Source: Hoeflea_A sp965249925
Lineage (GTDB): Bacteria > Pseudomonadota > Alphaproteobacteria > Rhizobiales > Rhizobiaceae
Assembly: GCA_965249925.1 (NCBI GenBank)
Contig: OZ252260.1
Span: forward strand, 3,410,001-3,474,000
DNA length: 64,000 nt
Direction: 5' to 3'
Part shown: one piece after another, positions 10,101 through 19,400 of the stretch
Numbering within the stretch: position 1 is the first letter of the stretch
Layout: every line of letters begins with the position of its first letter
The notes under the pieces: model-generated
The model's input: only the letters and a program-made list of their open reading frames with translations
Database searches by the model: none
What the model was told of the DNA's origin: nothing
Position numbers and translations under genes: made by a program

Positions 10101-11371
10101 AACACGGCCGTCGACAGGTCCACGTTGGACGACGTGTCCTCAAGTAACGCCAGGCTGCCCGGAAGGCCTGAGACGGTCGGCGCCGTGTTTTGAATTTCAA
10201 AGGCCCCCACATCGACGACGCTGTTGTCAATGCGGCTTTCGCCGCGCGCGTCGGTGGTGAGCGGATTGCCATCGGCATCGTCCGCCAGATCATTATCGCC
10301 CGAATCCAGCGCCGGATTGGCGCTGTCCCTGAGCAGCGCGATGGTCCGCACAAGCCCGCCATTGTCGGCCAGGGCGCCGGTCTCGAACTCGTCGCCACTG
10401 TCGGGCGTGCCGTCCGGATCGATCTTCACCACATCGGCGAAAACATCATCCAGCGCCGCGTTGATGATATTGTCGCTATCGTCCGTATCGTTGCCCGGAC
10501 CGATGATGTTCAGGCCCTGAAAGTCTATGGTGGCGCCAGTGGCGAATACGACGAGGTCTCCAAGCGCATCAGGCACCTCCAGTTGGCTGTTGTTGCCCAG
10601 TACGATGGAATTTGTGAGTGTGAGGCTGGCGCTGTTGTTAGTGACGAAAATCCCGGAGCCAAGGTTCTGCGAATGGTTACCGCTGATCGTGGAATTGATG
10701 ACCACCATCTCGGTGGCGAAAAGTCCGCCGCCCAAGCTCTTCTGGTTATGATTGCCACTGATCGTCGAGTTGATGACCACCATCTCAGTGGCGTGAAGTC
10801 CACCGCCGAAGCTGTTAACGCCCTCCGTCCAATTGCCGCTGATCGTCGAGCCCGTTACCGTCAACACGCCCGCGGGACCGACATGGACGCCGCCACCCGC
10901 TGCGTTGTCCCCCGTTGTTGCGTTGTCGGCGATTGTCGAGTCGACGATCGTCAGATCCGCCACGGATCGAATCCCGCCGCCTGCATGGGTATTGTCGCCT
11001 AGGGCGCCGTCTTCTGTCGATTGGCCGCCGGTTACGGTCAGTTCCTTCAGCGTCGTGGCCGCATTGGTGTTTGTAATGTTGAACACCCGGACTTTGTCAT
11101 CGCCGCTGATGGTGACGTCGACGGCGCCAGAGCCGTCGATGGTTACCGCGTCGGTGATCTCGAGCTCTGTCCCAAGCGTCAGCCGGATCAGGCTGCTTGC
11201 ACTGCCGGTGAAGACCGACGCGTCGAACAGGATGTTGTCAGCCCCGGGATTGGCGTTGGCCAGGCCAATGGCCTCGCGCAGCGACAGGCCGTTGCCGTCG
11301 CCGGTTTCAGCCGTCAGGTCGCCATTATCGTAGGATTCGTCGATGTTGGTGGTGACAATAAAGGTCGCCAT
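7133..11371 (-). CDS. giant surface/secreted protein B: beta-helix, seven cadherin-like repeats, DUF4214
   Basis: 1412 aa. The N-terminal ~60 residues (MATFIVTTNIDESYDNG) match protein A nearly exactly. A shorter parallel beta-helix (about 95-300) has two near-duplicate EMVVINSTISGNH units. An anchor-Q-like segment follows (LADNGGLVRTIALL), then seven cadherin-like repeats of about 100 residues, an RTX-like GTDGDDQIYALASDD segment and DUF4214. Roughly 1.75 kb at the 3' end is almost identical to the 3' end of gene A, including synonymous sites, so recent duplication or gene conversion is likely. The start has a GAGGA Shine-Dalgarno. The predicted role is adhesion or biofilm matrix after type I export; this is inferred from architecture only. 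Confidence 0.85.
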   Translation of the reverse strand: MATFIVTTNIDESYDNGDLTAETGDGNGLSLREAIGLANANPGADNILFDASVFTGSASSLIRLTLGTELEITDAVTIDGSGAVDVTISGDDKVRVFNITNTNAATTLKELTVTGGQSTEDGALGDNTHAGGGIRSVADLTIVDSTIADNATTGDNAAGGGVHVGPAGVLTVTGSTISGNWTEGVNSFGGGLHATEMVVINSTISGNHNQKSLGGGLFATEMVVINSTISGNHSQNLGSGIFVTNNSASLTLTNSIVLGNNSQLEVPDALGDLVVFATGATIDFQGLNIIGPGNDTDDSDNIINAALDDVFADVVKIDPDGTPDSGDEFETGALADNGGLVRTIALLRDSANPALDSGDNDLADDADGNPLTTDARGESRIDNSVVDVGAFEIQNTAPTVSGLPGSLALLEDTSSNVDLSTAVFGDTDGDNITVTLALDSGAFSTPGDGGTTVTETLVNDQTITLVGAAADINTYLDTVTNIQYTGAANVNGDAAATITVTVADFAQSASAETVNINITAVNDAPSFTAGPDQSIDEDAGEQTVVGWATGLSTGPANESTQNLSFDVINDNNALFAAQPTVAADGTLTYTPAANAFGTATVTVVAKDDGGTANGGVDTSTEQTFVIAISGVADDPVAVDDTAVTDEDTPVTIDVLTNDSDPDNDDLTVTQASAQNGTAVIEADGTLTYTPDADFNGTDTISYTVSDGNSGTDTATVTVTVTPVNDAPVAADDAFSTDEDTPVSGNVLVDNGSGADSDIDVDALTVSLLQDVSGGTLTLGNDGAFTYIPGVDVNGVDMFAYQVSDGTLTDTATVTIDVNPINDPPVARDDALATDEDTAISGDLTADNGNGPDSDPDSDTLSVYLVNGQLGAVDSTTTLPSGALLTVFADGRYLYHPNGAFDHLALGETAIDSFTYAIFDGNGGVDSATATVTIDGVNDAPDAVDDDFATGKDSGVFGNVLADNGNGADSDPDGGTSLIVTHVNGSAAAVGSQILLPSGALLMLNADGSFLYGTNGAFEALGDDESFADSFTYTIGDGDGGSDGATATVTIDGGNEAPVAADDALATDEDTAITGNVFSDNGNGPDSDANGDTLTVSAVNGAAAAVGNEIMLPSGARLTLNSNGSFVYDPMGAFDDLSPGEADTDGFTYTITDGKGGSATATVSIGIDGLVDVIQGTPDEDNLSGTDGDDQIYALASDDIIDPRGGSHMIDGGGGSDTVVYATTRSVFDVDLIEASGFTVAGESAALVGGHIVVERPDGETDTLIDVERIDFTDGDLIYDIDSPNVEVVYRMYAAALGRTPDETGLRYWVDRLDFLDDLPGSTADSLLQVLADVFIEADEFEMLYGSDPSNADYIDAMYQNVLGRLPDDEGRAFWIDAMERGLERDDILIAFSESAENRDQTAPDLDDGIWVI

Positions 11372-11862
11372 GATGAAATGTCCTCGAGATCAATCGTTTT
11401 AAGGAATGGTTGCGTATATCCGTGCCGCTCGCTGTCGCGGCCTGAATCGATACCTCGGATACTGGAATGTCTTGCGTTGCGCCCTGATGCAGGCGCGCGA
11501 ACCAAAACGCTGGCGGTGGCTTTGGAAAGCCACTCCGCCACGCTATGGCAGTCGGTCCATCTGCAGCAACGACCCGCATGCGGCCGGGTCGGCAGAAAAA
11601 ATTGGCCACGGCACCGCCTAAAAACCCGCCGATGCCTCCGTCGCGTACGCGGCCATCGCCTACGACGGGTCGGTACCGGCAAAACCGTCGCCCGGAAATC
11701 TCTTAAGTAAAACCCGGCGACATGCCCCATCCGCATCTCGCCGCTACCGGCGGATACCAAGCCGGACCGCGGAAGTAAAGTGAAATCCAAACCCCCTTAC
11801 GGCGGCAGATAAAAAATGTGACCAACCGCCCGGTCTACCCATCGGGTGAACCGACGCCGATG
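11372..11862 (-). promoter_or_regulatory. long leader region of adhesin B with conserved hairpin block
   Basis: 491-bp non-coding region, diverged overall from the A and C leaders. It retains the shared block at about 11650-11790, including the hairpin at 11741-11772 (CCGC and CCGGC arms, internal loop, loop containing GGATACCAA), then GGAAGTAAAG. Bases differ between the copies while the pairing potential and the ATACCAA loop are kept. Confidence 0.5.
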
Positions 11863-14800
11863 TTATACAACCCAGATACCGTCATCGAGGTCGGGCCCGG
11901 TCTGGTCGCGGTTCTCGGCGCTCTCGGAGAAGGCGATGAGGATGTCGTCGCGCTCCAGGCCGCGTTCCATGGCGTCGATCCAGAAGGCCCGGCCCTCGTC
12001 GTCCGGCAGACGCCCGAGCACGTTCTGATACATCGCATCGATGTAGTCCGCATTGCTCGGATCGGACCCGTACAGCATCTCGAACTCGTCGGCCTCGATG
12101 AACACGTCGGCCAGCACCTGCAACAGGCTGTCGGCCGTCGAACCGGGCAGATCGTCGAGGAAGTCGAGACGGTCGACCCAGTAGCGCAGGCCCGTCTCGT
12201 CCGGCGTGCGGCCCAGCGCCGCCGCATACATCCGGTACACCACCTCCACATTGGGACTGTCGATGTCGTAGATCAGGTCGCCATCGGTGAAGTCGATGCG
12301 CTCGACGTCGATCAATGTGTCGGTCTCGCCGTCGGGTCGCTCCACCACGATGTGGCCGCCGACCAGCGCGGCGCTCTCGCCGGCCACCGTGAAGCCGCTG
12401 GCCTCTATCAGGTCGACGTCGAAAACGGACCGCGTCGTGGCATAGACCACCGTGTCGGCGCCGCCACCGCCGTCGATCATGTGCGAACCGCCGCGCGGGT
12501 CGATGATGTCGTCGCTCGCCAGCGCATAGATCAGATCGTCACCGTCGGTGCCGGTCAGGTCGTCCTCCTGTGGCGTGCCCCGGATGACGTCCAAAAGTCC
12601 GTCAATGCCGATGCTGACCGTCGCCGTGGCGCTGCCGCCCTTGCCGTCGGTCACCGTGTAGGTGAAGCCGTCGGTATCGGCCTCGCCGGGGCTCAGGTCG
12701 TCGAAGGCGCCCATCGGGTCGTAGACAAAGCTGCCGTTGCTGTTGAGCGTCAGGCGGGCGCCAGAGGCCAGCACGATCTGGCTGCCGACCGCAGCCGCGG
12801 CACCGTTGACGGCACTGACCGTCAGGGTGTCGCCATTGGCGTCGCTGTCGGGTCCGTTGCCGTTGTCGGAAAACACATTGCCGGTGATGGCGGTGTCCTC
12901 GTCGGTGGCAAGCGCGTCATCGGCCGCCACCGGCGCCTCGTTGCCGCCATCGATGGTGACCGTCGCGGTGGCGCCGTCGCTGCCACCATCGCCGTCGCCG
13001 ATGGTGTAGGTGAAGCTGTCGGCGAAGCTCTCGTCGTCGCCCAGCGCCTCGAAGGCGCCGTTGGTGCCGTAGAGGAAGCTGCCGTCGGCATTGAGCATCA
13101 GCAGGGCACCGGAAGGCAGCAGGATCTGGCTGCCGACGGCGGCGGCCGATCCGTTGACATGGGTGACGATCAGGCTGGTGCCGCCGTCCGGATCGCTGTC
13201 GGCGCCGTTGCCGTTGTCGGCCAGCACATTGCCGAACACCCCACTGTCCTTGCCGGTGGAAAAGTCATCGTCGACCGCATCGGGTGCGTCGTTGACCCCG
13301 TCGATGGTCACCGTCGCCGTCGCGCTGTCGACGCCGCCATTGCCGTCGAAGATCGCATAGGTGAAGCTGTCGATGGCGGTTTCGCCCAGCGCCAGATGAT
13401 CGAAGGCGCCGTTTGGATGGTAGATGTAGCGGCCATCGGCGAACACCGTCAGCAGGGCCCCGGAGGGCAGGCTGATTGTGCTGTCGACGGCACCGAGCTG
13501 ACCGTTGACCAGATAGACCAACGGCGTATCGCCGTCCGCATCGCTGTCTGGACCGTTGCCGTTGTCGACCGTCAGGTCGCCGCTGATTGCCGTGTCCTCG
13601 TCGGTGGCGAGCGCATCGTCTTGCGCCACCGGCGGATCGTTGACCGGATTGACGGCGATCGTCACCGTCGCGGTGTCGGTCAGGTCGCCGTCGCTCACCT
13701 GGTAGGCGAACATGTCGACGCCGTTGACGTTGACACCCGGGATGTAGGTGAAGGCGCCGTCGGTGCCGAGGGTGAGGGTGCCGCCCGACACGTCCTGAAG
13801 CAGGCTTACGGTCAGGCTGTCGCCGTCACCTTCACGGTCGTTGGTCAGCACGTTGCCGCTGACCGGCGTGTCCTCGTCAGTGACGAAGATGTCGTCAATC
13901 GCATCGGCTCTCTGGAATTCGAATGCGCCGAGATCGATAGCGCCGTCGATGGCCGGCAGGTCCACATCCCGAGGAAAGCCGGGACCGCGCTGGTCGGTTT
14001 CGAGGTCGGCCACGGTCGAAAAGATGTCCGAACGATCCCCGTCACCATTCACGTCAATCCGGAAGACCGACTCGTCGAGCGGAACGAGCTCGTCGGTTGG
14101 CCCCACTCCCAGCCGGATCGCCACGGTGGGATCCGCGGCGTCGATGGCGGGATTGCTCGCCAGGTCCAGAAGCGCGACGGTCTCGGGACCTTCCTGCGTG
14201 CCCGGTGCGCCGGCCGGTGCGCCACCATTGTCCCGCGGATCCCCCGACACGATACCGGTGTCCGTGTCCGCAATCCCGTCGCCAGTCGTGTCGGCCCTCG
14301 CGGTCGACAGATCGGCAAACACCTCCTCCGGTGCGGCGTTCTCGACAGCGTCGATCCCGGTCGCGTCGAAGGAGTCCGTGTCAGCACCCACGATGTTGGA
14401 ACCGAGGAAGGTGGTGTACAGGAGAGCCTCGTCCGAGAGCTCTTCTTGGCCCGCGATCCCGTTCGACGTGTTGCCGAGGAGGATGGAGTTCGCGACCGTG
14501 ACCACGCCGGACGTCTGAGCGTGAACGGCGCCGCCTGCTGCGCCGGCGCCCGAGGTGCTGTTGCCGGTCACGGTGACGTTCACGAGACTCAGAGTGCCAA
14601 CGGATCCGGCGGAAAGGCCACCGCCGCTGCCGTCGCTCGTGGTGTTCTCGGCGACGGTCGTGTTGACCAATGTGAGGAATCCATCGCTCCTCACGCCAGC
14701 ACCGCCACCCTGTGCACCAATGGCGGCATTGCCCGTGATTTCGCTGTCGGTGACGAAAGCGCTGCCGCCAGAATTCACTGTAATCCCGCCGCCGACCCAG

Positions 14801-15960
14801 TCGTCGTTGGGTGTGTCAGTGGCGATGCGATTGCCGCGGATGATCGTGCCGTCAATCGCAACCTCGGCGTTCGTGGTGATGCTTATGCCGCCGCCCCGGA
14901 CAAGTGATGTGCCGGGGCTGGTCGCGGTGTTGCCCTCTATCAGGCTCTCCGAGATAGAGCCGTTACTTCCTTGGGTGATACTCAGACCACCGCCTTCGCT
15001 TGCGCCCACGCCGTCCGGGTCCGCATGGATCGTGTTGCCGATGACCGAGATCCGCGAGAGTTCGAAGTCGCTGCTCGCGACGATCCGGACGCCGGCACCG
15101 CGACCGCCGTTCAGGAAATTGCCGGAAATCTCCGTGTCTGTGATGGCCACATCGGCGTCCTGGGCGGCTATACCGCCACCCGAACCAAAGTCGGTGCCGG
15201 TCATGCCGTTGCCGGAGATCGTACTTCCGGTAATCTCCAGGCTTCCGGAATCGCTGCGGATACCGCCGCCAGAACCGCTCTCGACGCGGTTCCCGCTGAT
15301 CGTGCTGTCGTCGATGGTCAGCCGGTTCGTGCTAAAGATCCCACCTCCGTTCACGGTGCTGCCGCCGACACTGTTGCCGGCCACGGTGACGCCGGAAAGC
15401 ACCAGATCGCCGACCGCGCGGATACCGCCGCCATTCTCGTCCACTCCGATCGCACGCCCACCGGTGATCGTCAGGTCGATAAGCGTGGTCTCAGTGCCGG
15501 CGACGGGCAGGTCGAACACACGGGTATTGTCAACCAGCAGGTCAGGGCCATCGTCGTCCACCGTGCCGTCGCGGTCCTCGTCGATCCCGTCGCCGGTGTT
15601 GCCCTCCGGCAGGCTGAGCGCGACATCTGTGATGCCGGTCGTGTTGGCAGCAAGGTTACCATTGGCATCGAGATCGTTACCTGCAGTGTCGCCGGTGATG
15701 AGGACATCCGTGGCGCTCGAGCCGTCGATCGTGACGGTGTCGGTGATCTCGAGTTCCGTCCCCAGCGTCAGCCGGATCAGGCTGGTCGCACCGCCGATGA
15801 AAACCGACGCGTCGAACAGGATGGTGTCAGCCCCGGGATTGGCGTTGGCCAGGCCGATGGCCTCGCGCAGCGACAGGCCGTTGCCGTCGCCGGTTTCAGC
15901 CGTCAGATCGCCATTGTCGTAGGATTCGTCGATGTTGGTGGTGACGATGAAGGTCGCCAT
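11863..15960 (-). CDS. giant surface/secreted protein C: beta-helix, four cadherin-like repeats, DUF4214
   Basis: 1365 aa. It shares the MATFIVTTNIDESYDNG start with A and B. Next comes a longer insert with an Asp-rich NTGDGIDEDRDGTVDDDG loop, then a parallel beta-helix (roughly 150-520) rich in GGGI and TISGN turns. An anchor-Q-like segment (around 600-690), four cadherin-like repeats, an RTX-like segment and DUF4214 follow. The segment GTPQEDDLTGTDGDD matches protein A, whereas B and D share a different version (GTPDEDNLSGTDGDD), which indicates a mosaic history. The RBS and upstream sequence are the same as for A. There are no visible catalytic motifs. A type I-exported adhesin or matrix protein is likely. 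Confidence 0.85.
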   Translation of the reverse strand: MATFIVTTNIDESYDNGDLTAETGDGNGLSLREAIGLANANPGADTILFDASVFIGGATSLIRLTLGTELEITDTVTIDGSSATDVLITGDTAGNDLDANGNLAANTTGITDVALSLPEGNTGDGIDEDRDGTVDDDGPDLLVDNTRVFDLPVAGTETTLIDLTITGGRAIGVDENGGGIRAVGDLVLSGVTVAGNSVGGSTVNGGGIFSTNRLTIDDSTISGNRVESGSGGGIRSDSGSLEITGSTISGNGMTGTDFGSGGGIAAQDADVAITDTEISGNFLNGGRGAGVRIVASSDFELSRISVIGNTIHADPDGVGASEGGGLSITQGSNGSISESLIEGNTATSPGTSLVRGGGISITTNAEVAIDGTIIRGNRIATDTPNDDWVGGGITVNSGGSAFVTDSEITGNAAIGAQGGGAGVRSDGFLTLVNTTVAENTTSDGSGGGLSAGSVGTLSLVNVTVTGNSTSGAGAAGGAVHAQTSGVVTVANSILLGNTSNGIAGQEELSDEALLYTTFLGSNIVGADTDSFDATGIDAVENAAPEEVFADLSTARADTTGDGIADTDTGIVSGDPRDNGGAPAGAPGTQEGPETVALLDLASNPAIDAADPTVAIRLGVGPTDELVPLDESVFRIDVNGDGDRSDIFSTVADLETDQRGPGFPRDVDLPAIDGAIDLGAFEFQRADAIDDIFVTDEDTPVSGNVLTNDREGDGDSLTVSLLQDVSGGTLTLGTDGAFTYIPGVNVNGVDMFAYQVSDGDLTDTATVTIAVNPVNDPPVAQDDALATDEDTAISGDLTVDNGNGPDSDADGDTPLVYLVNGQLGAVDSTISLPSGALLTVFADGRYIYHPNGAFDHLALGETAIDSFTYAIFDGNGGVDSATATVTIDGVNDAPDAVDDDFSTGKDSGVFGNVLADNGNGADSDPDGGTSLIVTHVNGSAAAVGSQILLPSGALLMLNADGSFLYGTNGAFEALGDDESFADSFTYTIGDGDGGSDGATATVTIDGGNEAPVAADDALATDEDTAITGNVFSDNGNGPDSDANGDTLTVSAVNGAAAAVGSQIVLASGARLTLNSNGSFVYDPMGAFDDLSPGEADTDGFTYTVTDGKGGSATATVSIGIDGLLDVIRGTPQEDDLTGTDGDDLIYALASDDIIDPRGGSHMIDGGGGADTVVYATTRSVFDVDLIEASGFTVAGESAALVGGHIVVERPDGETDTLIDVERIDFTDGDLIYDIDSPNVEVVYRMYAAALGRTPDETGLRYWVDRLDFLDDLPGSTADSLLQVLADVFIEADEFEMLYGSDPSNADYIDAMYQNVLGRLPDDEGRAFWIDAMERGLERDDILIAFSESAENRDQTGPDLDDGIWVV

Positions 15961-16443
15961 GGTGAAATGCCCCCGTGATCAATTGCTTGAAGGAACAGCT
16001 GCGCAGAGGCGCGCGGCTGGCGGTCGCGGGCCGGTATCGATACGTCGGACTGTGGAAATACTGGCGGTGTGGGGTACTGCAGAGGGTGCAGCTTCAGGTG
16101 CCGGGAACGGGTCGCGACGAACCGCACCACCGTGCGATGGCGATCGATCCGTCTATCGCAATAACGACCCACGTGCGGCCGGGTCGGCAGAAATGCATCG
16201 GCCACGGCACAGTCCGAATCAACACGCCGACGCACCCGTCGCCCACGCAACCCGCGCTCACGACGGGTCGATATCGGCCAAAGCCGTCGCCCCGAAATTA
16301 CTCAGTCATTAAAGCCGACAACATGCCCCATCCGCATCTCGCCGCCTGTTCGCGAATAGCAAGCGAGCAGGCGGAAGTAAAGCAAAATCCATACCCGGTT
16401 GCGGCGGCTGCAGGCAGGTGAACAGGCGATCCGGCGACGATGC
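15961..16443 (-). promoter_or_regulatory. long leader region of adhesin C with conserved hairpin block
   Basis: 483-bp non-coding stretch, a near copy of the A leader (6649-7132). The hairpin at 16342-16374 pairs CCGCCTG with CAGGCGG and TTCGC with GCGAG around the loop GAATAGCAA. Relative to the A copy the inner arms differ (TCGC/GCGG there) but remain paired, which hints at a selected structure. Confidence 0.5.
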
Positions 16444-19400
16444 TCAGATCACCCAGATGCCGTCATCGAGGTCGGGTGCGGTCTGGTCGCGGTTCTCGGC
16501 GCTCTCGGAGAAGGCGATGAGGATGTCGTCGCGCTCCAGGCCGCGTTCCATGGCGTCGATCCAGAAGGCCCGGCCCTCGTCGTCCGGCAGACGCCCGAGC
16601 ACGTTCTGATACATCGCGTCGATGTAGTCCGCATTGCTCGGATCGGACCCGTACAGCATCTCGAACTCGTCGGCCTCGATGAACACGTCGGCCAGCACCT
16701 GCAACAGGCTGTCGGCCGTCGAGCCGGGCAGATCGTCGAGGAAGTCGAGACGGTCGACCCAGTAGCGCAGGCCCGTCTCGTCCGGCGTGCGGCCCAGCGC
16801 CGCCGCATACATCCGGTACACCACCTCCACATTGGGACTGTCGATGTCGTAGATCAGGTCGCCGTCGGTGAAGTCGATGCGCTCGACGTCGATCAGCGTA
16901 TCGGTCTCGCCGTCGGGTCGCTCCACCACGATATGGCCACCGACCAGCGCGGCGCTCTCGCCGGCCACCGTGAAGCCGCTGGCCTCTATCAGGTCGACGT
17001 CGAAAACGGACCGCGTCGTGGCATAGACCACCGTGTCGGCGCCGCTGCCGCCGTCGATCGTGTGCGAACCGCCGCGCGGGTCGATGATGTCGTCGCTCGC
17101 CAGCGCATAGATCAGGTCGTCACCGTCGGTGCCCGACAGGTTGTCTTCGTCCGGTGTGCCCCGGATGACATCGGTTAGCCCGTCGATGCCGACGCTGACC
17201 GTCGCCATGTCGGAGCCGCCCTTGCCGTCGCTCACCGTGTAGGCGAAGCCGTCTGTATCGGCCTCGCCGGGGCTCAGGTCGTCGAAGGCGCCCATCGGGT
17301 CGTAGACGAAGCTGCCGTTGCTGTTGAGCGTCAGCCGCGCCCCGGAGGGAAGCATGATCTCGTTGCCGACCGCCGCGGCGGCACCGTTGACGGCGCTCAC
17401 CGTCAGGGTGTCGCCATTGGCGTCGCTGTCGGGTCCGTTGCCGTTGTCGGAAAACACATTGCCGGTGATGGCGGTGTCCTCGTCGGTGGCAAGCGCGTCA
17501 TCGGCCGCCACCGGCGCCTCGTTGCCGCCATCGATGGTGACCGTCGCGGTGGCGCCGTCGCTGCCGCCGTCGCCGTCACCGATGGTATATGTGAAGCTGT
17601 CGGCGAAGCTCTCGTCGTCGCCCAGCGCCTCGAAGGCGCCGTTGGTGCCGTAGAGGAAGCTGCCGTCGGCATTGAGCATCAGCAGGGCACCGGAAGGCAG
17701 CAGGATCTGGCTGCCGACGGCGGCGGCCGATCCGTTGACATGGGTGACGATCAGGCTGGTGCCGCCGTCCGGATCGCTGTCGGCGCCGTTGCCGTTGTCG
17801 GCCAGCACATTGCCGAACACCCCACTGTCCTTGGCGGTGGAAAAGTCATCGTCGACCGCATCGGGTGCGTCGTTGACACCGTCGATGGTCACCGTCGCCG
17901 TCGCGCTGTCGACGCCGCCATTGCCGTCGAAGATCGCATAGGTGAAGCTGTCGATGGCAGTCTCGCCCAGCGCCAGATGGTCGAAGGCGCCGTTGGGGTC
18001 ATAGAAGTAGCGGCCATCGGCGAACACCGTCAGCAGGGCCCCGGAGGGCAGGCTGGTCGTGCCGTCGACCCCACCGAGCTGACCGTTGACCAGATAGACC
18101 AACGGCGTATCGCCATCCACGTCGCTATCGGGTCCGTTGCCGTTATCGGCCGTCAGGTCGCCACTGATTGCCGTGTCCTCGTCGGTGGCGAGCGCATCGT
18201 CTTGCGCCACCGGCGGGTCGTTGACCGGATCGACGGCGATCGTCACCGTCGCGGTGTCGATCAGGTCGCCGTCGCTCACCTGGTAGGCGAACATGTCGAC
18301 GCCGCTGACGTTGACACCCGGGATGTAGGTGAAGGCGCCGTCGGTGCCGAGGGTCAGGGTGCCGCCCGACACGTCCTGAAGCAGGCTCACGGTCAGAGCG
18401 TCGACGTCGATGTCGCTATCGGCGCCGCTGCCGTTGTCGCTCAGGACGTTGCCGCTGACCGGCGTGTCCTCGTCGGTGCTGAACGCATCGTCGGCGGCCA
18501 CTGGGGCATCGTTGACCGGGGTGACGGTGACGGTCACCGTCGCGGTGTCGGTCAGATCCCCATCGCTGAGCTGGTAGGTGAACGTATCGGAGCCATTGAA
18601 GTTTGTACCCGGAGCGTAGATGAAGCTGCCGTTGGGGTTAAGGGTGAGGGTGCCCTCCGACACGTCCTGAAGCAGGCTCACGGTCAGGTCGCTGCTGTCG
18701 ATATCACTGTCGGCACCGCTGCTATTGTCGATCAGCACGCTGCCGGTGACCGGGGTGTCCTCGTCGGTGGTGAGCGCATCGTCTTGTGCCACCGGCGGGT
18801 CGTTGACCGCATCGACGGTGATGGTCACCGTCGCGGTGTCGGTCAGGTTCCCGTCGCTGACCTGGTAGGTGAACGTATCGGAGCCGTTGAAGTCGGTCCC
18901 CGGTGTGTAGGAGAAGGTGCCGTCGCCGTTGAGGATGAGGGAGCCGTTCGAAACGTTCTGAAGCAGGTTCACCGCCAGGTTGTCGCCGTCCGGATCGCTG
19001 TCGGCACCGTTGCCGTTGTCGGCCAGCACATCGCCACTGATCGGGGTGTCCTCGTCGGTGGTGATGGCATCGTCGACGGCCACCGGCGCGTCGTCGACCG
19101 GGTTGACGGTGACGGTCACCGTCGCGGTATCGGTGCCGTTATTGCCGTCAGAGACGGTGTAGCTGACGGTATCCGTTCCGTTGAAGTCGGCGTCGGGCGT
19201 GTATGTCAGCGTACCATCGGTTTCGATGACCACCGTGCCGTTTTGCGCGCTCGCCTGGGTGACAGCGAGATCGTCGTCCTCGGTGTCGCTGTCATTGGCG
19301 AGCACGTCGATGGTGACGGATGTGTCCTCGTTCGTGGTGCCGGTGTCGTCGACGGCCACCGGCGCATCGTTGACCGCATCGACGGTGACGGTCACCGTCG

